Origin: a virus
Strand: one strand, 5' to 3'
DNA: 35,178 nucleotides
IMG/VR virus record: IMGVR_UViG_3300047359_000144
Coordinates: 1 to 35,178 of that record
Shown here: positions 7,943-16,191 of the stretch, piece after piece
Layout: each line of letters starts with the position of its first letter
How positions within the stretch are numbered: the first letter of the stretch is position 1
Made by a program: the position numbers and the translations under genes
Notes under the pieces: generated by a model
Told to the model about the DNA's origin: nothing
Seen by the model: only the letters and a program-made list of their open reading frames with translations
Database searches by the model: none

Positions 7943-9247
7943 ATGGCTACTTATTCACAAAGTTTTTTAAGTGCTCTAACAAGGCCGGGCTTTGCTCAAA
8001 ACTTGGGAATGTTGGGAAGACAAATTGGTCAAATCCCCGGACAAGTACAGCAGCAACAAATGCTGGAAGAACAACGTAAAACACTGGCTGGCTTTGACCC
8101 TAACACTGTAGAAGGTCTTCAGGGTTTAGCTCAGTACTACCAGTCACAAGGCGACCTACAAAATGCAGCTAAACTTGCTACTGCTGCTAGAGACTTGGCA
8201 ACTAAAGAAGCAAACGCAAAAGCCTTAGCCAACAGAAAAGCTCAAATTAAAACTCAGGCTGAAAACTTGGGTCTTGACAACATAGCGTCTCAGATTGAAA
8301 ACGTGACTGATAACAAAGAACTTGGTGATCTTGTAGGCACCATGCTTGACTACCGTCTTAAAAATATGCCAACGCAAACGCCAGCCCAACGTAAGCAGTT
8401 AGCTAGACAGCGTGGTATCAGTGACAAACTGTTTAATGAACTAGGTTTAGCTCAGGCTCCTGACCAAGTTTTTAACGACGTACTCACAGGCCAGCGTGGT
8501 GGTGACATTGAGTTCTTCTTGAAGGACGGTAAAGTACTACCTTTCCGTACAGAAGGGGGACAGGTGTATGACAGAGAAAACAACACATGGGTCTCTGCTC
8601 AACAAATGGGTCTACGTAAACCGCCGCCTGAAGTACAAAAGATTGAAAACATTAGTGGTACTATGGCAGAAAAAATTATGGGCGAGGGTGTCAGTCGATT
8701 ATCAGACGGGCTTGACGCTGCAAATAAGGCTGTAACCAGTGTTGAGTCTATTGATACGTCCCTTGAAAACATTGACAACATGTACTCAGGATATGGCGCT
8801 ACGTTTAGAATGGACGTTGCTAGAGCAGCGCGTGTAGCAGGTATTGACATATCAGACGCAAACCAGATCGAAGACACGCAAGAATACGCTTCATTGGCAG
8901 GTGCTCGTGTTGCTGACTACATTACCAACTTAGGTGCTGGTACAGGTTTGTCAGACAAAGACAGAGAGTTTGCAGAAAAAGTAGTAGCAGGCGACATTGG
9001 AATGAGTACTGGAGCTATGCGTAGACTGTTGACTACTATTAGAAAGCAAAATGTACGTACAATTAACCAGTACAACACTTTAAGAGGGGCAGTAGATAAT
9101 GAACTAAAGGGAAGCGAAAAAGCAGCTATGGCTTTCTACCCTCTGGTTGACATGCCTCCAGAAATGGTTGAGACCGAAGTTGACGACACTGATTTGACTA
9201 CAGGGTCAACAGTAACAGTAAGTGGCACTCAATACATAGTGGACTAA
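7943..9247 (+). CDS. Presumed internal virion/ejection protein
   Basis: The product has 434 residues. The N-terminus (SFLSALTRPGFAQNLG) is followed by a long, predominantly helical, Gln/Ala/Lys-rich region with a TPR-like stretch (AQYYQSQGDLQNAAKLATAARDLA, residues about 63-86). A C-terminal part resembles structural proteins of marine podoviruses (GAGTGLSDKDREFAEKVVAGDIGMS). I see no enzyme signature. It follows the Ala/Gln-rich protein by 10 bases and precedes another large protein by 4 bases, all in one operon. An ejection or inner-core role is likely but not shown by a motif. Confidence 0.75.
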   Translation: MATYSQSFLSALTRPGFAQNLGMLGRQIGQIPGQVQQQQMLEEQRKTLAGFDPNTVEGLQGLAQYYQSQGDLQNAAKLATAARDLATKEANAKALANRKAQIKTQAENLGLDNIASQIENVTDNKELGDLVGTMLDYRLKNMPTQTPAQRKQLARQRGISDKLFNELGLAQAPDQVFNDVLTGQRGGDIEFFLKDGKVLPFRTEGGQVYDRENNTWVSAQQMGLRKPPPEVQKIENISGTMAEKIMGEGVSRLSDGLDAANKAVTSVESIDTSLENIDNMYSGYGATFRMDVARAARVAGIDISDANQIEDTQEYASLAGARVADYITNLGAGTGLSDKDREFAEKVVAGDIGMSTGAMRRLLTTIRKQNVRTINQYNTLRGAVDNELKGSEKAAMAFYPLVDMPPEMVETEVDDTDLTTGSTVTVSGTQYIVD

Positions 9248-9251
9248 TAAT

Positions 9252-10859
9252 ATGAAGACAGCAACTGATCCAACAACAGGTAAAAAAGTATACTGGGACG
9301 GACAACAGTGGTTGCCTCTTAAGACCGCCACTAATCCACAAACAGGAGCACAAGTAGGTATCGCAGGAGGACAGACGTTCCCTTTGAGTACTCCTACTGC
9401 TTCTCCTTCTGTTAGTGACATGTTTGGACCTGAGATGGCTGCACGAGAAACCCTCAGAGGCGAACTAGAGCAGTTTGGTCCTGAGGTGTCTCGTAGAGCA
9501 CAAAACGTCATGGGAGACGACCCAAGCCTTCTACGGCAACTTTATCAGGCACCGGAGTTAGCCCTCATTGGAGGCTCTCAAGCAGCTAGAGCAGGCGGTG
9601 CAACATTAGCTACTTACATTAGCTCTTGGATTCCTAATTCAGTCAAGGAAGGAGCAGAAGCAGCCTACGACAAGATTAAGGACACTGATGCCTTCCGACT
9701 AGCAGCCCAAGCAGCTTCTCTGGGTGACGCAGGTTACCAAGCCTTTAAACAACGTATGCCGGAGGCCGCAGAACGCTTTGAGTCTGCTGTAGACGTAGGT
9801 CTTTTGTTTAGTCCTAGGCCTGACATCCCAAGACTAGACATAGCCAAAAGAGGCGCACAAAAGAAAGCCACGCAGCTGGTAAGAGAAAACAAGAAAGGCG
9901 GTGTTACACTTCTGTTGGAACCTGTGACGCCAGAGATGCGAGACGTGTTTGAAGAAAAAGGTGTACTACGTACAAAAACGTGGGAACCTAGTGACTTTGA
10001 CAACTTGGTTATTGACACGGTCACCGACATGAAGGGCGTAAAGCCAAACCGCTCGTACACCTACAATTACCGTGAAGTGCAGAAAGAAGTAGCAGGAGCT
10101 AAGGAAGCTACTGACAAAATGATTGTAGCTCAAAACAAGGCTATTAACGCTGACAAGTTTCTAGAGGACATGCAAGGAGCTGTCGATGAAGTCCTCAAAG
10201 ACGACATCGTCCGCATAGCAACAGGAGACATTCAGAAGCAGCTTAATGAACTGTCAGAGATTGTCCTTGAGTCTGTACAGACCAGTGGTTCAGATCTTGT
10301 GGGTGTACTAGAGGTTCGACGAAAGTTTGATGACCTAATCAACAACTTTGACGGAACACCTAACGCTAAGTCTATTGCTGCTCGTAAGATCCGTGGTGTG
10401 CTCAACGACACACTGAAGGCCAACACCCGTGGAGACAAGCTTCACAACCTATTGACTAAGCAGTTTCACGGTATCACAGCTATGGAAGACATGTTACCTA
10501 AGCGCAACGCAGAGGCCAGAGACGTAGTTAGTCGCGCCGTGCGTAACTTACAGTCTGTAGACCTCCTTCCCAACACTGTCCTAGCTCTTAGTGCAACAGG
10601 TACTACAGCCTTGGGTCTTGCTGGTGGTGCCGTGCCTGCTACCATTGCTGGTGCTTTAGGTGCCACAACGTATGTTGGACTACAAACGCTTAAACCACGG
10701 AACGCCGCAAGAATCTATGCGTCTATGCTTTCTGCTATTGACAAAGCAATTCCTCTTACCAAAGGCACTGCTTTGAAAGAACTAGAGATGGACCGAATCC
10801 TTATAGTTGACCTCATTGACCAAACTCGTGAAGAGATTAAGGAAGAAGAGAGTGAGTGA
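9252..10859 (+). CDS. Presumed internal virion protein with N-terminal tandem repeat
   Basis: The product has 535 residues. Two imperfect 22-residue units open the protein: KTATDPTTGKKVYWDGQQWL and then KTATNPQTGAQVGIAGGQTF. The YWDGQQWL part resembles short surface-binding Trp motifs. The centre is helical and charged. A hydrophobic Gly/Ala/Thr region at about residues 436-477 (LLPNTVLALSATGTTALGLA, then VPATIAGALGATTYVGL) could span a membrane, as expected of an ejection protein forming a channel. The end is highly acidic (EEIKEEESE). The next gene starts inside its last codons. Function is inferred from size, membrane patch and position. Confidence 0.72.
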   Translation: MKTATDPTTGKKVYWDGQQWLPLKTATNPQTGAQVGIAGGQTFPLSTPTASPSVSDMFGPEMAARETLRGELEQFGPEVSRRAQNVMGDDPSLLRQLYQAPELALIGGSQAARAGGATLATYISSWIPNSVKEGAEAAYDKIKDTDAFRLAAQAASLGDAGYQAFKQRMPEAAERFESAVDVGLLFSPRPDIPRLDIAKRGAQKKATQLVRENKKGGVTLLLEPVTPEMRDVFEEKGVLRTKTWEPSDFDNLVIDTVTDMKGVKPNRSYTYNYREVQKEVAGAKEATDKMIVAQNKAINADKFLEDMQGAVDEVLKDDIVRIATGDIQKQLNELSEIVLESVQTSGSDLVGVLEVRRKFDDLINNFDGTPNAKSIAARKIRGVLNDTLKANTRGDKLHNLLTKQFHGITAMEDMLPKRNAEARDVVSRAVRNLQSVDLLPNTVLALSATGTTALGLAGGAVPATIAGALGATTYVGLQTLKPRNAARIYASMLSAIDKAIPLTKGTALKELEMDRILIVDLIDQTREEIKEEESE

Positions 10860-12495
10860 TTTTCAGAAGAAACGACAAGAGTACGCAGCAATACGTAGAG
10901 GGGCTTCTAGGGTAGGGTCTACGGCACAAACCTACAGGCAACAAGCTGCTTCTGCTTTTCTTAATCCTGCTATTGAAAACCCTTTTGGTTCTCTAGACCT
11001 GCCCGTATACGCTGGGTCAGAAGGGTTACCTATGTCAGCCCCTAGAAAAACCACAGTTGACGCTATGGCTCCTCTTAACTTTGTTGCTGAAGAAGCACTA
11101 ACTCCTGCTAACTACGTCCCCGTAGGCGGTCTTGGGATGATGCGTAGGGGCGCTCAAATTACACAAGAGGCTCTGCCTAATCTAAACAGGGCGCAGGAAA
11201 ACGCTGGTTTGTTCTTGAGTTCCCCTAGAAATTTAATTAAGAACTTCTACGGCCCTACTGACATACCCGCAGACGCTGTACCTAACGTGGTTGACAGATA
11301 TATAGCCAGAGACCCTCAAGGTTTTGCAAATACGGTAGGAAGAATACCTAAAGTCGGCCCTATGGTGGCAAACACGGTTAAAGACGCTAAAAGCGCTGAA
11401 GAAGTGATGCAAGGTAGAACTAGAGTACAAGACTTTTTAAGCTGGGCTGGAGAAGGCACACGGGAAGGTTTGTTTAATCTAATGAACCCTGATGCCCGTG
11501 CTATGTACTACAGCACAGGGGTCAACCCTATGACTGTAAGAGTAGCGCAGGAGTCAGCCGAAGGAACACAGAGAGATTTAGCAAAGGCTATCGCCCAAGG
11601 CCAACAAAATATTGTTACTAACACCCGCTTAGGCAGACAAGGGCCTGTTGATCCTACGCTTGACACAGTAGACAGAATTAGTTACATGTCTGATACTGTC
11701 CCCTTCCGCTCCGGTGTTTACTCTGACTTGGTGAATCAGGTCGGTGCTAGAAACAATACACCTCAGAGAGACCTTGACTTCTTTGAAGAACACATTGGTA
11801 ACGTCTGGCAGACAGGCAAGGGAGAAAAAGCAGAGAGATTTGTTGATGCAGCATCTCCAGTAATTAATGTAAAAACTCCTACTACTTTCCAAACAGGCAA
11901 TCATGCGTTTGACTTTGCGCACAAAGGGCCTGTACGGACGTTTGCTACTTTGTTTAAAAACAAGAAGAACGTAAGTAACGAAGAAATGCTTGAGAAGTTT
12001 AAGTCTAGTCCTAAACTTACGTTGCACCCTAAGATGGGCAAAACAGACGAAGAGATACTTGCTAACGCAAAAGCAAACGGTGGTTTCTACTTCACTGGAT
12101 CAATGGTTGGCACAGGTATTACAGAAGGCGGTGTAAACTACGTAGGCAAGATAACTCCTAGAGGAAGAATAACAGCGGTAGTGTCCGACGAAAACAACTT
12201 CCTTGAAAATGTACCTGTCGTGGGTAAAGCAGTAGAAACAGCACTGCCTAATCGCATTGTAAACGCTACGCCGCCTATGATCTTTGACGCTTCAAGTGAC
12301 AACGCAATGGCTTTAGCAAGGACAGTCAAGGTTCCAGCAAAGGACGAAATGACTGAGTCCTATACGGAGTTAGTAAAGGCAGTAGCAGGCATAAAAGCAG
12401 ACCCTCAGGTTGTCAAAGGTGAGCGCCTATGGTCTGCTGGTATGTTGACTACGGCTGGTGGTCTTGGGGTTAGAGGACAACAAGAGGAAGACTAG
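10852..12495 (+). CDS. Last late gene: presumed structural/internal virion protein
   Basis: The product has 547 residues. I chose the GTG at 10852 (VSDFQKKRQEY), which overlaps the upstream stop by 8 bases and has AGGAAG about 8 bases before it; a TTG 45 bases upstream would add 15 residues inside the previous gene. The protein is mixed helix/beta and soluble. The segment around residues 395-435 (GKTDEEILANAKANGGFYFT, then GVNYVGKITPRGRITAVVSD) looks like a folded domain I do not recognise. It is the last gene of the rightward operon and overlaps the end of a small leftward gene by 4 bases. A virion role is assumed from context only. Confidence 0.7.
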   Translation: MSDFQKKRQEYAAIRRGASRVGSTAQTYRQQAASAFLNPAIENPFGSLDLPVYAGSEGLPMSAPRKTTVDAMAPLNFVAEEALTPANYVPVGGLGMMRRGAQITQEALPNLNRAQENAGLFLSSPRNLIKNFYGPTDIPADAVPNVVDRYIARDPQGFANTVGRIPKVGPMVANTVKDAKSAEEVMQGRTRVQDFLSWAGEGTREGLFNLMNPDARAMYYSTGVNPMTVRVAQESAEGTQRDLAKAIAQGQQNIVTNTRLGRQGPVDPTLDTVDRISYMSDTVPFRSGVYSDLVNQVGARNNTPQRDLDFFEEHIGNVWQTGKGEKAERFVDAASPVINVKTPTTFQTGNHAFDFAHKGPVRTFATLFKNKKNVSNEEMLEKFKSSPKLTLHPKMGKTDEEILANAKANGGFYFTGSMVGTGITEGGVNYVGKITPRGRITAVVSDENNFLENVPVVGKAVETALPNRIVNATPPMIFDASSDNAMALARTVKVPAKDEMTESYTELVKAVAGIKADPQVVKGERLWSAGMLTTAGGLGVRGQQEED

Positions 12496-12626
12496 AGACG
12501 CTCTAGTACCCACTTTAGACCCATGATCTCACCTCTAATCTCGTTGTTGCGAGCAGCAGGTATAGACTTGGTTAGTTTGTTCTCAAGTACTCTTATGCGT
12601 ACTTCGATGTCACGTTTGATGTTCAT
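12492..12626 (-). CDS. Small 44-residue helical protein
   Basis: The start is ATG, with AGGTG upstream (TTAGGTGAAACC). The product is MNIKRDIEVRIRVLENKLTK followed by SIPAARNNEIRGEIMGLKWV and LERL. It is highly charged and helical, with heptad-like hydrophobics, so probably a small coiled coil. It is the last gene of the leftward operon, 44 bases beyond the end of the reductase, and its stop lies inside the last codons of the rightward late gene. The function is unknown. A clear ribosome site and good codon use support it as real. Confidence 0.65.
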   Translation of the reverse strand: MNIKRDIEVRIRVLENKLTKSIPAARNNEIRGEIMGLKWVLERL

Positions 12627-12646
12627 GGTTTCACCTAAGTAAATAC

Positions 12647-12672
12647 GGGGGCACTAAGGCCCCCTTTTGTTT
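12647..12672 (+). terminator. Rho-independent terminator of the rightward late operon
   Basis: A perfect 6-bp stem GGGGGC/GCCCCC with loop ACTAAG is followed on the + strand by TTTTGTTT. It lies between the convergent operons. On the - strand the hairpin is followed by GTATTTA, a weaker tract, so it mainly stops rightward transcription, about 150 bases after the last late gene and just before it would enter the reductase in antisense. Confidence 0.85.
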
Positions 12673-14542
12673 ACAACTCGCAGTTATTACCCGTGCAAGC
12701 CAACTGTTGTGACCCTTCGGTCATGTCAGAGTTCTCAGAGATGTTCCAGTCGATAGTCTCAGGGAACGCCTCCTTCAACTTCTCAAACGTCTCCAGATCA
12801 ATAGGTTCGTAAGGAGCCTGTTGGTACGTGTGTTCTGAGTAAGGCAGGAAGCTTACGCCACTGATCTTGTCGAACTTGTTGTACAACCACTGACCCACCT
12901 CAAGGAACTCGTCGTCACGATAGTAACACGTCATTGACGGCTTATGTTCACACCAGAAGTCCTGATAGATCTCCCATAGCTCTAACTGTTCCATAGCACC
13001 CATCTCAGAGGCCACCACAGCCCCGTCAGGGGACTTTATGGGGAAGGAGAATACCTTGGTAGTGGGTGACATTACGTCGTCCTCTACGGGGATTCCTGCT
13101 GCCTCAAGGACGGTACAGAGGGGGTCTCTTGCGTCCGCTCTAACTCGTCTAATGTATTGATCCGCATATCTAGGGTGGATGCCACTAGCAGAATCAACCA
13201 ACTGACTAACAGTACCGGAAGGTTTAACAGCAGTAATGGCAGCGCTAAGATTAATACCAAGCTTGCCAGCCCATTCCGCATTAGTACTAATTGATTCCTC
13301 TTTGAGAGCCACGAGCCAATCCTTAAGTTTTTCACGATCATCCCTCCCTGACAACACAGCGTGGTCCATGATGCCTGTTAGTGATACACCAAGAAGTGCT
13401 TCTTCTTCTGTATTCTTCTGCCACACCTTGCGGAGGTAGCGGAAGTCGGTTAGCGTAGCCTGAAGAGACCCAAGGATAGTTGCAACACGTACTTTTCGCT
13501 TGAGGTCTGACAACGTATCTCCTGCCCTGACAACAACTTCCGAAAGATTACAGAACTGGTAGGGCCGGAGGATGATCTCTGAGCATGGATTAGTTCCAAA
13601 ATCATAGGTAGCATCTCGTCGCTCGTTCTTTGCAGCTTGCTTTTGACTTGCGACTCTAGAGAACATACCTCGTTCTCCGGAGCGGGACTCGTATAAACTT
13701 TTCCACTCATTTAGGAATGCCTCAAAGTCTGGCTTCTCTGTATAACACGCACTGTTATTGGCTAGTCCCCGCTGAGGATTATCTTGCCACCACTGTCCTG
13801 ATTTGCATCGTCGTAGTCTATCGTCGGTAAGATTAGACAGACTGATGAGAGCGGACCTGCGGACACCCCCGACAACGACGATCTGTGCAATCTTACAGCA
13901 GAGATCGTGACACTCGATGGAGCTAAGTTTACGTCCAGCAGCTTCCCGAAAGACACTGACTGTGAAGTTGAACAGATCGACAAGAGGCTCTGGACCAGAT
14001 GCTCTACCCCCGAAAGTCTTAAGGGTTGCCCCTGCAAGTCGTACTCCAGACACGTCCCATTTTGGAACTTGGCCTGAATAGAGCAGGCTGATAAGTTCTC
14101 TGTAAGCTTTAGCCCATCCAATTTTGCTGTCAGCGACATGTATAACGGTATCTGTGGCATGAAAGTCCTCTGCTACTTCTGGTAATTTAGTTACGTACTG
14201 ACGCTCCACACTGAAGCCCACACCAGTGCCACACATCAAGACGTACATCATTTCGTCAAATGCTTTAGGGTGGTCGATAGGCATGTAGGAGCAGTTAAAC
14301 CCAGCTACATTGTCACGGTCTAAGGCCTCTCCAGCAGTCATAAGTGCTCGCATGGAGGGCATTACGTTCATGTCGTGAATGTCTGCAAAGATGCCGTTAG
14401 CTTCTTCAAGGCTCAACTTACCCTTCTCAATCCAGAAGTTTAAGTACCTGTCTATAGTTTCTTCCCAAGTCTCCCGTCGCTGTTCCTCTGGCAGGTAACG
14501 AGCGTAGCGGGACTTGTGTATGTACTGTTGATATGCGTCCAT
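12671..14542 (-). CDS. Adenosylcobalamin-dependent (class II) ribonucleotide reductase
   Basis: The product has 623 residues and is a monomeric ribonucleoside-triphosphate reductase of the RTPR type, which makes dNTPs from NTPs with coenzyme B12 and needs no oxygen or small subunit. Visible catalytic residues are Cys84 (GFNCSYM), then Asn318, Cys320, Glu322 and Cys331 in NPCSEIILRPYQFC. This is the same spacing as Asn406/Cys408/Glu410/Cys419 of the Lactobacillus enzyme. A C-terminal CTGNNC (616-621) is the redox-shuttle pair. It is shorter than the bacterial enzyme (about 739 residues), as is common in phages. It is the far end of the replication operon, and its start shares one base with the stop of the DUF3310-like gene. 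The host or environment must supply B12. Confidence 0.93.
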   Translation of the reverse strand: MDAYQQYIHKSRYARYLPEEQRRETWEETIDRYLNFWIEKGKLSLEEANGIFADIHDMNVMPSMRALMTAGEALDRDNVAGFNCSYMPIDHPKAFDEMMYVLMCGTGVGFSVERQYVTKLPEVAEDFHATDTVIHVADSKIGWAKAYRELISLLYSGQVPKWDVSGVRLAGATLKTFGGRASGPEPLVDLFNFTVSVFREAAGRKLSSIECHDLCCKIAQIVVVGGVRRSALISLSNLTDDRLRRCKSGQWWQDNPQRGLANNSACYTEKPDFEAFLNEWKSLYESRSGERGMFSRVASQKQAAKNERRDATYDFGTNPCSEIILRPYQFCNLSEVVVRAGDTLSDLKRKVRVATILGSLQATLTDFRYLRKVWQKNTEEEALLGVSLTGIMDHAVLSGRDDREKLKDWLVALKEESISTNAEWAGKLGINLSAAITAVKPSGTVSQLVDSASGIHPRYADQYIRRVRADARDPLCTVLEAAGIPVEDDVMSPTTKVFSFPIKSPDGAVVASEMGAMEQLELWEIYQDFWCEHKPSMTCYYRDDEFLEVGQWLYNKFDKISGVSFLPYSEHTYQQAPYEPIDLETFEKLKEAFPETIDWNISENSDMTEGSQQLACTGNNCEL

Positions 14543-14820
14543 TAATTTAGTTCCTTAATTAGTCGTTCGATGTACCACCGACACTTGCGTAAGTCTTCGA
14601 TGGGTTTACCTTTGTAGTCGTAGCGCCAGAGGTACTTCAGTGCGTTACCCTTGAGATAACCATTAAACTCATGTTCAGGCATGGACGCTTTGATTGCTTC
14701 GATGGCTTCGATTGCTCCTTTGTTGTAGTGGTCAGGCTGATCCACAGGGTCTACCTTCTTCGTCTTCTTCAGTATAGAAATCCCGTCCCACTCTGCAGGA
14801 GTCGCATCATCAATACTCAT
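14542..14820 (-). CDS. DUF3310-type small protein
   Basis: The product has 92 residues. The C-terminal two thirds carry the recognisable series DPVDQPDHYNKGAIEAIEAI, then GYLKGNALKYLWRY and DLRKCRWYIERLI, which define the phage family known as DUF3310 (SaV-like). Its function is unknown, although members usually lie in nucleotide-metabolism or replication regions, as here directly upstream of the reductase. The start lies 11 bases inside the previous gene and the stop overlaps the reductase start by one base, so all three are translationally linked. Confidence 0.85.
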   Translation of the reverse strand: MSIDDATPAEWDGISILKKTKKVDPVDQPDHYNKGAIEAIEAIKASMPEHEFNGYLKGNALKYLWRYDYKGKPIEDLRKCRWYIERLIKELN

Positions 14821-14986
14821 TTTCTTCCTCCTCTAGCTCTTGTTCAAACACGTCTAGTCTGTTGATTAACTTGTCCTCAAACCTGTCCAGCATCTCTTCT
14901 GAGGTTATCTGCAGGGCCTCCAGCAGGTCGTCTGGGTCAAAGGTTTTCAAGAGGCGTTCCTTAACTTCCTCTAGTGTTAGCGACAT
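14810..14986 (-). CDS. Small acidic helical protein
   Basis: The product has 58 residues, MSLTLEEVKERLLKTFDPDD onward, ending in a run of Glu (ELEEEENEY). I chose the ATG at 14986, which has AGGAG ten bases upstream; a TTG six bases further out is less likely. It resembles the other tiny acidic protein at 21830-21958 in style (an LEEV..L..DDLLEAL pattern), but I cannot name a family. It overlaps both neighbours, by 26 bases with the endonuclease and 11 with the DUF3310-like gene. A role in replication is possible from context only. Confidence 0.7.
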   Translation of the reverse strand: MSLTLEEVKERLLKTFDPDDLLEALQITSEEMLDRFEDKLINRLDVFEQELEEEENEY

Positions 14987-15350
14987 GGTCAATCAACTCC
15001 TGTAGTGTCTCTATAGTATACCATAAAATGTTCTCTTTGTCACACCATTCTGACATAGTCATCTTAGCCCCCTTCCGAATCTTTTTGTTCGGTTGCATAA
15101 GAACAAAGATTAACTCTTGTCCTTCTGGGAGTGAGTCCCTGATGCTCGTATATTTTTTCGTATCTCCGTCTCTGAAATATCCTTTGCATTCAACAAGAGA
15201 TAGACCGCTGCTATCGACAAAATCAGGACGATAAGACCTAGAAATAGTGTAGGGGACAGTGAAAGGCTCATAGTCAAACTCCTTTAGTACTTTGCTGACA
15301 TCGTCTTCGAACGTGCTACGAAATCGTGATTTCTTGGACTTTCGGCTCAT
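14961..15350 (-). CDS. T7 gp3-like endonuclease I (Holliday-junction resolvase)
   Basis: The product has 129 residues, compared with 149 in T7. The PD-(D/E)XK core is clear: Glu15 (FEDDV), Asp43 (YRPDFV), Glu54 and Lys56 (VECKGYF), with the following DTKKY and a C-terminal EWCDKENI..Y segment that lines up with T7 endonuclease I. The family acts as a dimer on branched DNA, resolving replication and recombination junctions and helping break host DNA. It overlaps the upstream exonuclease by 35 bases. An internal promoter lies within its coding sequence. Confidence 0.88.
   Translation of the reverse strand: MSRKSKKSRFRSTFEDDVSKVLKEFDYEPFTVPYTISRSYRPDFVDSSGLSLVECKGYFRDGDTKKYTSIRDSLPEGQELIFVLMQPNKKIRKGAKMTMSEWCDKENILWYTIETLQELIDHVANTRGS
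15015..15043 (-). promoter_or_regulatory. Internal sigma70-type promoter inside the endonuclease gene
   Basis: Read on the - strand: GTGACA, a 17-base spacer ending in TGG, then TATACT. That is five of six -35 matches, exact spacing and an extended -10 (TGn). The 13 bases around the -10 (TATGGTATACTAT) are identical to the late promoter at 23590-23618. It would give extra transcription of the two small genes and the ribonucleotide reductase. Confidence 0.65.
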
Positions 15351-16182
15351 TATGTACCTCTGTTAAATAACGGGGACCTGAAGAATAGGCGAAGGCGCGA
15401 ACGGTAGGCCAGCAAACCTTTTTGTAGGAGCAGTAGGAGCATCCGACGGCGAGTTTCTGGTTCCCACTCTTTCCATCGTCGATAGTGCCGTAGCACACGT
15501 CGGGCGGGGTTGGATGCTCCACTAGCTTTTTTACGTGTTCAATGCGCTCCTTGATGTCATAACTTATGAGGTCATAGACAGGAGCCTGAGTGTCCTCCTC
15601 GTCGTACATGAGGTACGTGAGGTGACCATTCTGCTTGTCCATTGCTAACCATCCAAATTTAGTAGCACCTTCTGAATACGCGTATCCTTTAATTTGAGCC
15701 ACGTATCCAAATGGGTCGTCATAAGCCAGTGTACCGTCTTTGAATTTCCTAAACCCATAAGTTGAAGTGCTTTTAACGTCAGTAACAATACCGTTGATTT
15801 TACAGTCCATCGAACCTGTAATACCGTTAACCTCACACTTCTTTTGTTCATCCGTTACCTCATGACCTGCGGCTCTAGTTAGAAACAGTAGCATCTCCTC
15901 AATGAGGTGACCGTAGAGGAACTTGATATAGGTATGGCCTTGGATCTCATCGGACTTTTCTACGTCGTTGTAGACGTTCCACAAGTAGCGGTCCTCGCGC
16001 CCGATGTTGGACATGCGTAGCTTACGTCCGTCACGCTTACGACCACCAAACTCGTTACGCATGAGGTCCTTGACGTTCTCTCCGAAGAGATCAATAGCAG
16101 ACTCTAGGTCCACGCCTTCTGCTACTTCTTTCGTCTCCATCAGTTTGTAGATGTCAGACACTAGTGTGTACACGCTCTTCAT
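15316..16182 (-). CDS. PD-(D/E)XK exonuclease with Cys cluster (Cas4/RecB-like)
   Basis: The product has 288 residues. The nuclease core shows Glu95/96 (GHLIEEM), Asp126 (GSMDCKI), Asp135 and Lys137 (TDVKST), and the QxxxY motif (Gln163-Tyr167). Four cysteines near the C-terminus, Cys230, Cys248, Cys251 and Cys257 (GCSYCSYKKVC), have the CX2CX5C pattern of the 4Fe-4S cluster in Cas4, AddB and related RecB-family nucleases. It likely replaces T7 gp6 as the 5'-3' exonuclease that degrades host DNA and makes recombination ends. It lies 9 bases after polymerase and overlaps the endonuclease. Confidence 0.85.
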   Translation of the reverse strand: MKSVYTLVSDIYKLMETKEVAEGVDLESAIDLFGENVKDLMRNEFGGRKRDGRKLRMSNIGREDRYLWNVYNDVEKSDEIQGHTYIKFLYGHLIEEMLLFLTRAAGHEVTDEQKKCEVNGITGSMDCKINGIVTDVKSTSTYGFRKFKDGTLAYDDPFGYVAQIKGYAYSEGATKFGWLAMDKQNGHLTYLMYDEEDTQAPVYDLISYDIKERIEHVKKLVEHPTPPDVCYGTIDDGKSGNQKLAVGCSYCSYKKVCWPTVRAFAYSSGPRYLTEVHNEPKVQEITIS

Positions 16183-16191
16183 ACGTTAGCC

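Noticed and set aside
13762-14160. Overlapping 132-residue leftward frame within the reductase region
   Set aside because: It is an alternative frame of the reductase, whose catalytic motifs settle the real frame.
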